Assembly (NCBI GenBank): GCA_003116995.1
Contig: BDSL01000004.1
Location: 2,595,456-2,659,455 of the forward strand
Length of the DNA stretch: 64,000 nt
Direction of reading: 5' to 3'
Source: Yamagishiella unicocca
Lineage: Eukaryota > Chlorophyta > Chlorophyceae > Chlamydomonadales > Volvocaceae
Part shown: positions 52,001-62,974 of the stretch, one piece after another
Layout: each line of letters starts with the position of its first letter
Position numbering within the stretch: the first letter of the stretch is position 1
Position numbers and translations under genes: made by a program
Notes under the pieces: model-generated
The model's input: only the letters and a program-made list of their open reading frames with translations
Database searches by the model: none
Told to the model about the DNA's origin: nothing

Positions 52001-55000
52001 ACGGGTGGGGCAGGGGCGGGAGGGGGCCGAGTGAGGCAGGGGAAGGGGTGCAGCTGAGGGGCGCCGGTACTGACGTACCATGTGGGAGGCCTGGGGGGCT
52101 GGGGGCACCAGCCGCGGTTCCGCTGCCTAGCGTGGGTACGGGCTTTGGCCGTGAGTCCGTAGGCTCCCGAGTCCCCCCTCCGCCACAGGGTTCCTGCATG
52201 CGCGCGTATCCGTAAACTATCCTCCAATTAATTTCTGCTCTCCATTTCCTCCGTCGTTTTACCGGGTCTTCTCGCTACCCCCTCCCCCCCCTTTCCCCTC
52301 CCCTTCCCATGTCGAGTAACCGGTCCTTTTCTGTAACCCCTCCCCCCCCCCCGCCCACAAAATTGGTTTCCGACGACCATGCGCCAACTATCCTGTCCCA
52401 TCGCGTAAAATGGTTTTCACCAGCCGCCCTCGCCCCTACAAAAGCTACAATGCCCAAGTCGAGAAACCGGTTCTTCTTTGTACCCCCCCCCCGCCCCCGC
52501 CCCACCGCAGCCGTTCCCCCGGATTGGTCCCGCGCCGCCTCCCTGCTGGACCTCGACCTCTCCGGCGCCCCCCATCTGGTCGGCCCCCTCGCAGCTCTCC
52601 CTCGCAATCTGTTGAGACTCAACACCTCGTACACCAGGCTGGGGGGCGGAGTGCCGGAGCTGCCGTACAGCGTCATTAGTGTCGACATGTACGACTCGGG
52701 ACTCACTGGGTCCATCGTCCCGGGCTGGTCCAGCTGCTTCTACCTAATCTTCATGCGCCTGGGCAACAATTCGCTGACGGGGAGGTTGCCAGGTGGGGGG
52801 GTTCGAGGGAGACCCGTGGATGCCCGAAAAAACACCGTTTAAAACAGGTGGGGGGGGGGGCGCGCCTGCGTGTGCCCGCACCTCGCCCTGCATTTTGTTT
52901 ATTCTGTCCCGGCGGGTCCTTCATCCTTCATTCTTTAGCTTGTGCGTGCGTGCGTGCGTGAGCGATGTGCGTGATGTGCGTGATGTGCGTGCGGAGCTTT
53001 CCTCCGACCAGTCGTCTCCGTTTCTTCTATCCGGCGGCGCGGCCGGGAGTCGGAGCCTCCAGTTTGTTTTGGGCCCGGCATCCAAAGCCCCCCAGATTGC
53101 AACCTGAAACACGTCTTATCTATCTGCCGAATGTCTCTCTCCAAGTAGTATTCCTCTGCTCCGCCTCTGTCGAATCACAGGCTTTCACCGGTCTTCCTTT
53201 ACCCCCCGCTCTCCCATTACCGTCTGCTATGTTGTGTGAACGGGCTTCACGCCCCCCGCCCCCAAACTGCTGCCCCGCCGGTAGAGCTGCCCGGAGGCCT
53301 GGGCTCGCTCGATGTGGCTGGGAACATGCTGACGGGGCCGCTGCCCAGCGGGCCGCTGTCCGACGTGTTGTACCTGGACGTCTCCAACAACTCATTCACG
53401 GGTGGGTGGGTCGATATCTGCGCTGGTTGGGTGTGTGAGTGGGTGACTCGGTTGTGGGCTGGGGGGGGACGCCTGGGCGGTGGCGGTCTTCTCGACCTGT
53501 TCGCGGCCCAACGCTAAGCTCGACCCGATCCCCCACCTGGTTGGCCGCTCACCCCCCATTGCCCTATATGCCGCGGGGTGTCCTTGTGTCTGTTAGCCTA
53601 GGAGTCGCTGCCGAAATAGACATAGCCGCCGAAGGTCGACATACGACCTCCGACTTCTAGTTGCCTCAACCAAGTTCTTCAGCAAGCACCTCAAATAATG
53701 GATAGGTCCCAAAAGGTTCTTTCTTCGTGCATGGGGTTTCCATCCCCACAAACCCCTCCCAGCCCGACCTACGGGTTTCTCTGAAACCCCTCCCCCCCGC
53801 CCCAGGTCCCCTGCCCGGCAGCATGGGCGCTGCCTCTGAGCTGGTCTTCCTCAACGCCTCCAACAACATGCTCACCGGCAGCCTAGCGCCCTTCGCTGAT
53901 AACCTGCAATGGGGCAACTACCTGCAGGTCGGAGGGCGGAGAGGGGGCGGGGAGGGGGCGCGCGGGGAGGGGGCGGGGAGGGGGCGGGGAGGGGGCGGGG
54001 AAGGGGCGGGGAGGGGGCGGGGAGGGGCGGGGAGGGGCCGGGGAGGGGGCGGGGAGGGGGCGGGGAGGGGGCGGGGAAGGGGCGGGGAGGGGGCGGGAGG
54101 GGCGGGGAGGGGGCGCGGGGAGGGGGCGGGGAGGGGGCGCGCGGGGAGGGGCGGGGAGGGGGCGGGGAAGGGGCGGCGGGGAGGGGCCGGGGAGGGGGCG
54201 GGGAGGGGGCGGGGAGGGGGCGCGCGGGGAAGGGCCGGGGAGGGGGCGGGGAAGGGGCAATGGAGAAGCGCATGCTCCGACGACGGGGCGAGAAGCGGCG
54301 GGCGGACACGGCATCGTCATCCGCGGGGTGGGGTAGCAACAAAACCCTGCGGACCCGTATTGGCGGACAGAAGCCGAGCCTCCGCACCACCACCGCCCCA
54401 ACACGCCCACCTGCCCTCCCCTCCGTCCGCTGACCTCCCCTCCGCCCCCTCCCCCTCCCCCCCTCCCGGTTTCTTCTGGCATCCACGGGTCTTCCTCGAA
54501 ACTCCCCCCCTCCCGGCCCCTCGGCTGGCCCCTAGGTGCTGGACCTCAGCCACAACTGCTTTAGCGGCGGCATCCCCACCAACCTCGGCGCGCTCGCAGT
54601 GTTTGAGCCGAGGCCGCTGCGGGCGCTGTACCAGCGAGTGCTAGACCTGAGGTGGGTGGCGCGCAGGGAGTAAATCGGTGGTGCACGGACGGAGGTGAAA
54701 CGATTGTACCGTCAGCTGTCAGCTGCTGCGGCCACGCCGGGTAGGGCCAAGCCAGCGTCATCCGCTGCAGTCAGGCCTTATGACACAACCCCGCGCGTCC
54801 CTCGAGTACTGTTGCCTCCTGAGGTTGGTATGGACGCCGACGGAGCCCCCCACCTCCCCACACACATCCACGGGTGTTCCTCGAAACCCTCCCCCACCCC
54901 AAAACCCTGGGCCTCCACACCCCAAGAGTCCCCCCCTTCCAACTGCCTCCCCCGCATCGCCCCATTTTGTTTACTTTCTTTCCTCTTGGGCCTCCTCGTG

Positions 55001-57970
55001 CGTCTGGTGCTGCAGCGACAACAATTTGTCGGGTGACGTGCCCCAGTTCGTATACGCGGTGAGGGCCGGCGGGGCGGGCGAGAGGGGGCGGGAGGGGGGG
55101 GAAGAGGCGGGGGAGGGGAGGGAGGCGGGCTGAGGAGAGCCCGTGGACTAGGAAGCCGAGTAGGAAACCGTTTGGCACAACGTTTGGAGATGCATGCTGG
55201 AGGACTTGGTTGGTTGAGGAAACGAGAACCGGAGGCGGAAAGGGTGTTGCAGAAATGACCCGTTTACGCGACGTGGGAAGTATAGTTGGCGCGTAGACTT
55301 CGGATGCCTGGTTGCGCGCGCATGCTGGCGCACTTGAATTGACTGTCGAGGAACTTGTGAAGGGAGATGGCTCTTCGGCGGTCTGTTGACGGAAAAGGAA
55401 CAAAGTAATGTGCGGTAGCGTGTGAAGCGCAAAACGGAGGACCGGTTTGGTGAATTGGGACCTGGTGAGGCGGGACGCGGGAGGGGGAGCTGGCGGGTGA
55501 AAGTCAAGGGAGGAAAGAGTGGGCCGGGGGAGCTCCGTCTTGCCTGATACTGGGGATATCGCGTGTCGCAGCAGCTGCCGGCTTTGGCCCCTCTCCCCTC
55601 CCCCTCTGGATAACCATGTCCGGTAATCCACTTTATCGGCACGATCTCGGTCTGTATCCAGGCTCGGGCGGGTCCGGGCTTTGCTAAGTCTCGTTCTAGC
55701 ATGTCCAGCCACCACACCAAGTCTTCCACCGTGCACCCAAAAGGGGCTTTTAAAACGTCTAACTGGATCGCGCGGGGTCCTTGTTCACATTCGTCTAGGT
55801 GTAGCAGCCGGGTTCGACACCCGACTGCCGGATTTATTCACGTATGCCGTATGATTTATTCACGTATGTTCGACACCCGACTGCCGGATTTATTCACGTA
55901 AGACAAGCTCTCCAGCATGCAAATCCCCCCCGCCACCTCGTACCCCCCGCCCCGCCTCGTCGTACCGGTTATTTTATGTAACTCCCGCCTCGTCGCAAAC
56001 CCCCCGCCTCGTCGTACCGGTTATTTTAGGCAACCCCGCCTAGTCGCCCCCCCCCCCGCCTATTTCTCCCCCCCCGCCTCGTCGCCCCCCCCCCCCGCAG
56101 TCCTTCTCAGGCACCCTCTGCACCAGTCGCTGCGTGCTGCTGGTGTCGCTGAACGGCGGCGCCAACCGCCTGACCTGCCCCCGGGTCATCACGTACGGCC
56201 CGAAGTACAACGGCTTGCTGGTACTGCGGCCCTTCGAGATCACATGCGTCGACAACGCAACCGGCTGCACCTACCACCTCCTGGATTGGCTGCCCTCGCT
56301 CACCAGTCGTGGGGGCCCTGCATCGGCCGCCACTGCGGCGGGCGCTTACCATTGCGCGCGCGTCTCGCCCCGGGTCATGGGCAGCAGCCCCGGAGTGCCG
56401 TCGGCGCTCCGAGACTACAGCTGGCAGGAGATCCTAGCGATGGTGCAGGTGCCGCCGGACACCGACGACACCATGATCAGGGTCACGGTGGGCGTCAAGC
56501 GCACGAGTGAGAGCGGGGGGAGGCGGGGGAGGTGGAGGGCGGCCGGGGAGGGAGGGCGGGGGGAGGCGGCAGGGGGAGGGGGCCAGGTGTAGAGGTGTCA
56601 TAAAGACAGGTGGAGGGGGCAGGTGGAGGGGGCAGGTGGAGGGGGCAGGTGGAGGGGGCAGGTGGAGGGGGCAGGTGGAGGGGGTAGGTGGAGGGGGTAG
56701 GTGGAGGGGGCAGGTGGAGGGGGCAGGTGGAGGGGGCAGGTGGAGGGGGCAGGTGGAGGGGGCAGGGGCGGGCAGGGGCGGGCGACGGAGCTGCAACGGA
56801 CAGACGGGAGACAGTTTAGCGGAGGTACAGGGGGTTAGGGGAACCCTCCTGGATGAGAATTTGAGAAGGGTTTCTCTCGCCGCCCCCCCCCGGCCACCAC
56901 CCCCACCGCAATAAACACCCCCGGACCCCTCATCGATCCCCGGCAGGCTCAGTCTCGTGGCCGCTGGCGAACGTCCTTACTACCGTACTCGCCACCCTAA
57001 CGGCAGCCATCGTACTGATCCTCGTGTCGTACATATGTATTCGGAGCTGGGCAGTACGGCGGGCGCGCAGGTTCCGCAGGCGACAGGAGAGGCGGCGTCT
57101 GCGGGTGGGTAGGAGTGGGCCGGGTATGCGTGTGCGGTGGGATGGCTGGCTGTTGCCGGTATATATGCGTACCGGATTACGTAGGATGTGTTTTGGAGGC
57201 AGGTAGGCAGGTGGGTAGCGGGGAAACTGTGGAAGAGATGGGGGAGACGAGTGGCCCCCTCCCCTCAACCCCGCATCCACGCCCCTCCCCCCCACACACA
57301 CGGGTTTTCTGTTTTCTCCCCCCCCCCAAAAAAAACACACACACGGCCCCACAAACACCGCCCCCCGCTCCGCGCCTCCACACGCCCCCACGTGGCGCTT
57401 CCATAGGCCTGGGCGACGCGTATGGCCGCCATGTATCAGGAGGCGGATCGCGCGACGACGATCACCCGGGGGCAGGACGTGGAGGGGCCGCTGGCGCGCT
57501 CCGAGGGAGCGGCGGCAGCGGCGGATGAGCCGGACCCGCTACCGGGGGTGCAGCGTTGGCACAGCTGGGGGGTGGGGGGTAACGTGGGGTTGCTGCTGTC
57601 GGCGAACGACCCCGGGCCCAGCCGGCAGTCGGCAGCCCCCCTGGAGCTGGCGCAACTAGGGCCGCAGCCGTGGGGCGGGGCGAGGGGGGCTGAAGGGGAC
57701 GTCCAGGGGGACGGCGGCGGCGCAAGGGGGGCCGCAGGGGGCGGCAGCGTGGGTGCGGGTGGGAGTGCGCGAGGGGCCGGCGACGCGGGGAGTGAGGGCT
57801 GGGAGGGGTGTCGAGGCAGCGGCAGCGGGAGCGCGGCGGCGACGCTGGGAGGCGGGTGGGGGGCCGGGGAAGGGGGGCCGGGGCGGCTGCCGGCGCCCTC
57901 GGACGGGTGTGCGGCGCCGGCGGGCTCGCCGGCGGCGGCGGCGGCAGGGCCCTCACGACGGCGCACGTGA
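49014..57970 (+). CDS. Leucine-rich-repeat single-pass membrane protein (receptor-like, no kinase)
   Basis: Thirteen exons join in phase at every junction: 49014-49280, 49520-49708, 50723-50743, 50860-51014, 51259-52004, 52511-52792, 53285-53401, 53806-53927, 54536-54651, 55016-55058, 56101-56506, 56947-57104 and 57407-57970, giving 1,061 residues. A hydrophobic stretch (AVSISTIVLILM, about 30-42) is a signal peptide or anchor. About 200 unassigned residues follow. Then comes a plant-type LRR N-cap, CSWPETLC, near residue 250, followed by LRRs of plant extracellular type (NNSLTGRLP, NNSFTGPLP, NNMLTGSL, HNCFSGGIP, NNLSGDVP). A Cys-containing membrane-proximal region precedes one transmembrane helix (VLTTVLATLTAAIVLILVS, about 828-848) with Arg-rich cytosolic flank. 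The tail is about 190 Gly/Ala-rich residues with no kinase or TIR motif. Exon 3 is a 21-base microexon. Nearly all introns carry intron-end repeats or minisatellites. Ligand and function are unknown. Confidence 0.8.
49807..50481. repeat. 34-bp minisatellite in LRR gene intron (about twenty copies)
   Basis: The unit GGAGAGGAGTGGGCTGTGCG plus GGGAGGCGACGAGG repeats about twenty times with a few recurring variants (GACCAGGG for GACGAGGG, GAAATGG for GAGTGG). It fills most of the intron 49709-50722. Confidence 0.93.
51026..51130 (-). repeat. Second intron-end repeat family (antisense copy, 5' end of LRR intron)
   Basis: This is the reverse complement of the repeat at 25772-25865. It starts 12 bases after the donor at 51015 and shares the core around CAAGGGCGATGAAGATGGTG. 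Confidence 0.75.
52250..52480 (+). repeat. Cluster of four sense intron-end repeats before an acceptor
   Basis: Copies lie at about 52250-52275, 52308-52335 (ATGTCGAGTAACCGGTCC), 52375-52428 (CATGCGCCAACTATCCTGTC) and 52450-52480 (AAGTCGAGAAACCGGTTC). All are in sense orientation at the 3' end of intron 52005-52510. Confidence 0.7.
52793..53284 (+). repeat. LRR gene intron bounded by intron-end repeats on both sides
   Basis: The 5' end reads GTGGGGGGGTTCGAGGGAGA then CCCGTGGATG, an antisense short-type copy that starts at the splice site. The 3' end (53229-53262) has a sense copy, ATGTTGTGTGAACGGGCTTC followed by a C-rich tract to the TAG acceptor. Confidence 0.65.
53933..54258. repeat. GGGGAGGGGGC repeat at the start of an LRR gene intron
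   Basis: About twenty-eight G-rich 11-12-base units (GGGGCGGGGAG) begin directly after the donor at 53928. Confidence 0.9.
55811..55901. repeat. 33-bp direct repeat in LRR gene intron
   Basis: GTTCGACACCCGACTGCCGG followed by ATTTATTCACGTA occurs at 55811 and 55869, with a partial third copy between. It is intronic. Confidence 0.85.
56607..56768. repeat. 13-bp minisatellite AGGTGGAGGGGGC (about twelve copies)
   Basis: Near-perfect units lie in the intron 56507-56946. Each unit junction reads GGCAGGTGGAG, which again resembles a 5' splice site. Confidence 0.92.
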
Positions 57971-59879
57971 TGGCCCGCCGCCGGGTGCACCGCGGGCTGT
58001 GTACGGCATTGCTGCGTACGACGCCTCAGGAGGGATTTGATGGCAGCAGTGGCCAAGGCCGCGCGGAACGAGGTCGGGAAGGGGGGGGGTAGCAAAGAGC
58101 GTGTGGGGGCGGGGCATGGAGGGAGCAGGATGCGGACACGTGCAACAGCCCAACGGCGAGTGAGATTATGACACAGGCGATATTTTGGATTCATATCAGG
58201 TTCCTGTTTGTGCATATTGGTGGTTTTGAGCCTCTGCTTGGTTGAAGGTTTTCGGAGCATCGGACGTGCATAATCGACGCCTCGCTGCTCCTGCGCATTG
58301 TCAGTTGGACGGTTGGATGACGGGTACGGGTGACGGTTGCAGCGGCGACGGTTGCAGCGGCGGCTGCGCCAACCGGGGGGTCGGCGTGGCTGTACCGGGG
58401 CGTCGCGGCGTACGACACGCTCCAGGCAGGGCCCCTCACGAACTGACGTTCAAAGGCCTGCGACGAACAGCGACCGATGATGTGCTGGGACCGTGTGCCG
58501 GTGCGGGTGTCTGGATACGCCAGGAGTAAGTATCGAGCGAGGTTTGCAAAGTTGGTTGACCGGTTTGCCAGGACAACGGTTGTTTTGTTACGAGTGGTTG
58601 GAGGTAAGACCTCCAAAGCAGGAAGGGGATCGATGCTGCCCGGTGCCGGGTGTGAAGTAAGGGGGGTGATGCGGTCGGAGTGGCGATTGCCTAAACGCGT
58701 AATGGCTTGTGGGTGGGTGGTGCATGGTTGAAAACTTGAAATGGATAGGCGGGTGTTTGCTTACACATACAGCGCTGCAGGGCTTCGAGGTGATTGTTTC
58801 CCCTCCGAAGGCTGGCAGCACGGCGGCACGGGGCCAGCAGGTGCTGATCCGTGGGTCGGCTGCTGCCGTACCGAGGTTGGATGCTGTGCACCGGAGCGGC
58901 GGCTTGCTGCGCCCCACAGCCTAAATTGACACCTCTACCGGAACGCCGAATGCTCTCGTGTGGATAGGTCCTGTGAGGCCGCGAATATTCGCCAGTGGCG
59001 TAGTCCTTTGGGTGCGATTCTACAGAATATCTTGGCAGGAAAGGGACACCTAACAGGCATTCAGGCATACGGGTTACATGGCCTACGGGTTACATGGCAT
59101 ACGGGTTACATGGCATGGGCGTATAATAGCTGTGCTGGGACAGCCCGCCGCGCCGTCAAGCCTTCGAGGGGCGGCGGGGCAAGGGTGAGCGGGGCGAGCC
59201 TCCCGTTGGCACTTGGCGGGGGAGGACGCGAAAGGCCGCCGATGATGGGTTCGAGGGAAACCCGTGGCCGCCGATGATGGGGGGGGGCCCAGAGATGAGG
59301 CGAGGAGGTGGGGGGGGAGAGATGATGGGGGCCCGCGATCTATATCCGCCCGCTGATCCGGCGGATGAAGGCAGGAAAGGTAGAGAAGACGGCCAACCCA
59401 TGAGTGCTGGCATCCATATGTCCTGGGTGGAACCAAGGAAAGGATAAATTAGCGGGCTATTGTCGGGCAGGGGCTCCGGTACTCGCACGTGGCGGGTGCA
59501 GTGGGAAATGTTTCAGTGGGCCGGCGGCAGCCCATGGCGGCCGCGGCCCTGTGCGGGACTGAGGCAATGAACCCGCGTTGTTGCAGGGATGGGCCAGGTT
59601 GCGGCTCTCGATGACCCGTCCCCAGCGGAGGCGTAGCTACGACGGCCGTCGTACGTGGGTGGTGGAGAATGTTGCTGAAGGTGCATCCGCAGGCAGGAGG
59701 AAGAACCTTAAGGGCAAATTAAGAGGACGCTCGCGCTGTAGGCTAGATGGCTGGACGCAGCCAGATATGTAAGCTGAGGGGGTGAGGATATGAAGTCTGT
59801 CTGAACCAATCACCACATGCCAAGTCCAAAGTTCGTCGTATCAACCGGGGGCAGCGCCGCCGCCGCCACCACCACTGAT
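57971..59879. other. 3' flank of the LRR gene, no convincing gene
   Basis: Small open frames occur (for example 58742-58924 and 59578-59772, plus strand), but none has a known domain or a clear partner exon. A short-type intron-end repeat at 59246-59272 (GGGTTCGAGGGAAACCCGTG) hints at an unrecognised plus-strand transcript. Confidence 0.4.
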
Positions 59880-60480
59880 GCCCAAGGCGGCCCAAGGGCA
59901 ATGCCACCTGACCCTCCCTGGAGTTGGCTCAGTGCCGACACCTCCTTATCCTCCCATTATCGCTATCTGAATGCGGGCTGAAGGCCAGATGCACCTGATC
60001 CTCCCATTTGTAACTGACACCGGCTCAAGGCCGACGTCTCCGGGACCTTCCCCTTTGTAATGATGACCGACGCCGGCTCTTTGTAAAGGCCGACGTCACC
60101 TGATCCTCCTTGTAAGTCCGAGTTGATGTAAGGCCGGCACCTCCTGATCCTCCCGTTGGCAATAACCGCCTCCTGATTCTCCCATTGGTGCCCGAGGCGA
60201 CTCAAGGCCGGTGCCACCTGACCCCCCCTGGACTTGGCTCAGCACCGACGCCTCGAGCCGGAGTCATTTATTAACAATGGGAGGATCAGGTGGATCTGGC
60301 CTTGAGCCCGCATCAGTTACTAATTGGAGGATAAGGAGGCGTCAAGGCCGATGTCTCCTGGTCCTCCCATTAGTAACTGACGCCGGCTCAAGGCCGTCGC
60401 CTCCTGATCCTCCCATTGGTGCCCAAGGCGGCTTAAGGCCGATGCCACACGATCCTCCCCGGAGTTGACTCAGCGGCGGC
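59880..60480. repeat. Degenerate 45-60-bp tandem repeat
   Basis: About ten diverged units share GGCTCAAGGCCGACGCC, CTCCTGATCCTCCCATT and GGTAACTGACGCC. Spacing and sequence vary, so the array is old. It has no coding pattern. Confidence 0.75.
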
Positions 60481-60669
60481 ACCATAAGTAAGATTCTCCC
60501 GTCGATACTAACTTTTCCCGTCGATACTAACTAACTCCAACGCCTCCTGACCCTCTATTGCTAATAGCCGACGACGGCTCGCTCAAAACCGGCGCCTCCA
60601 GATCCTTCTTGTAAGCCGGAAAGCAGGAGGCGGTGAGGGGAGGGTCGGCAGAGGGATGGGAAATGTCGA

Positions 60670-60955
60670 GATGTACGAGACCCCCCTTGCCTTCCCAACA
60701 CATGGCGAAAACGCCACAGCCCGCGCACATGTCCGAGACCCCCCTCCCCGTCTGAACACATGGCGAACCCCACAGCCCGCGCATATGTCCGAGACCCCCC
60801 TCCCCGTCCCAACACATGGCAGACGCCACAGCCCGCGCATAATGACCGAGACCCCCCTTGCCTTCCCAACACATGGCAAACGCCACAGCCCACGCATATG
60901 TCCGAGACCCCCCTGCCCGTCCCAACACATGGCGAACGCCACATCCCAGATCCAT
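60670..60955. repeat. 56-bp satellite, first array (about five copies)
   Basis: Units contain CCGAGACCCCCCTCCCCGTC, AACACATGGCGAACGCCAC and AGCCCGCGCATATGTC. It is the same family and orientation as the terminal array and is more diverged. Confidence 0.88.
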
Positions 60956-61699
60956 CTCTGCACATGCCGTAAATCGCCCACGAGCCCTGCCGATCCTGGA
61001 GGCATACACATGCATGGCTCCTCCAACCCAAACCCAAGCCAACCGTATGCCGCGCTTCGTACCAAACCCAAGCCCGAAGCATGCCGTACGTGACCCAAAC
61101 AACCCAGCCCAGCACATGCCGTACATAACCTCCGAAGCCCACCCATCCCTGAGCAAGCACACTACCTTGAAAGGACTCCGTAAGCCTGTCCAGAAGCGGC
61201 GGCGGCTAGCTTAAGACGGCGGCAGCAGCTGCTGCTTGCCACCGCCGAACCGGTGCTGGCGGAACTTCCTTGCCCGCGTAGGATATCTGCGTGACACCAT
61301 TGAGAGGAGGACTGCGTAAGATGAGTCGCGATGAACGTTTATTACGCGCCAGCATCGTATTCCATCCCGCGTGCATGAACAAGTGACCCCCTTTACGCTG
61401 TCAACATCGTGCACATCCCTCATCCACCCCCCCAAGGCCCGTACCTACATACCTCACCTTTGGATGGTCGCCAGCAGGTGATCCTCGCAGCAGGGAGCTC
61501 CGGCCGCTGGGGCGCAGTTGCACGTACGTAGGCCTCGAGCGACGAAGAGCAGGAGAGCTCGGGCGATGAAATTGGATGGGGAGGAAGGGGGGGCATGTAG
61601 CAGTTGTTGGTGCACGGTGCACAACGGTGACGTGTACGCGCGTATCCATGGGGCTTACTTGGCACGCACACAGGTAGGAAACGCTAGGACGAAGGGTGA

Positions 61700-61839
61700 G
61701 GCAAGGTATCTGCTGCACCGAAGGCTGGATTATTATTGCTGCAAGAAAGCTGGCTGCTGAAGGCTGTGCGGATGGCTGACGCTGAAGGGTTAGCTGGCTG
61801 GCTGAAGTACTGGCTGAGCAGTGCAGCAGATACCTTGCC
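61700..61839. repeat. Perfect 19-bp inverted repeat around a 102-base loop
   Basis: GGCAAGGTATCTGCTGCAC at 61700-61718 is the exact reverse complement of 61821-61839. The loop is rich in GGCTGGCTGAAG-like repeats. It could be a MITE remnant or a transcribed hairpin. Confidence 0.75.
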
Positions 61840-62267
61840 CCGCCCGATCAATCCTCCACGGTGCACATTGCGAGCAATATTTCCCCAACCTGGCCTTACT
61901 TGTCGGTGGCCACAACCTTACAACTGTTCGTACCTTGCCTTACATTCTGCCTGCCCAATAGGGCCGTTGCGGTCGAGCTCGAGTTGCCGCGGGCCGCGCG
62001 CAGCGGTAGCAACTAACTAACGGCGCTTCTCGTCGCCGCCGCATCACCAGCAAATTGAAGACGCTCCACCGCCTGTAATCCGCGGGGAGCCGTTTTTGGT
62101 TTGGTTAACATCTGTTAGCTTTTGTACGTACGTAACATAGGAAAGCATCAGCACTGAAAGCGATATCTCGAATGTTCGCGACTCACGCAGGGAGACGATT
62201 GCGATAGCAAAACCCTACCGATCACGTACAGCTCGGGAGGAACCCACCTGCCAAGAGAGCCTCGCTC

Positions 62268-62662
62268 CGGGCCTGTGTTGGCAAGAAGCACCAGCTAGCG
62301 TAGTGGCGCGCGCGGCGGAGATGGTGGCTCGGTGAAGGTGATTTCCCGACGGTGTTGGTGGCGACGGTGGTGACGGCCGTGAGAGCCACTCGCAGCACTC
62401 GACCCCCCTCCCCACCTAATGCCCCTCCCATCCCGGAATGCTGTACAACCTTCCTGGACAATGGCTCCTGGGGCAACTCCATCTTCAAAGCGACGCCTGC
62501 CACCAGAGCACCACAGCGGCGGCGTCGCTCAGCAGCCGCCCAGCAACAACGTTGGCATCAAGGAGAGCGGCGGCGCTGCCAAGCTAGCTAGCGGTGTTCT
62601 TGCGTGATCGATCGACGATGCCTAACGGATGTATCCGGCCTGTGTTGGCAAGAAGCACCAGC
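62268..62662. repeat. Dispersed direct repeat
   Basis: GGCCTGTGTTGGCAAGAAGC followed by ACCAGC occurs at about 62269 and 62637. The segment after the first copy (62310-62375, GGAGATGGTGGCTCGGTG...TCCCGACGGTG) resembles 62895-62972. The region thus holds old, rearranged duplications. Confidence 0.6.
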
Positions 62663-62974
62663 GCACAAACGATGACGGTCAGGATTGCCGAACACCTACG
62701 TTGGTGATGCGAGCAGCAGCAGGCAAGATAGACCGGACCAATCGGGAAGCCCCAACCCGCGCGTATGTCCGAGCCCAACTACATCCTACCTTCACGCTTC
62801 CGAGGCCACGCGCGATCGATGAGCTCCTGTTGACATTTGGCTCAACCGACTGCTACCGTATTTCTGACTCCAAGCAGCGCAGGGAATGAAGGCGGTGGCG
62901 CGGTGGAGATGGTAGGTGGCTGACTCGGTGGAGTGATGTCCCGACGGTGGTGGTGCTTACTTGGTGACGGTGAC

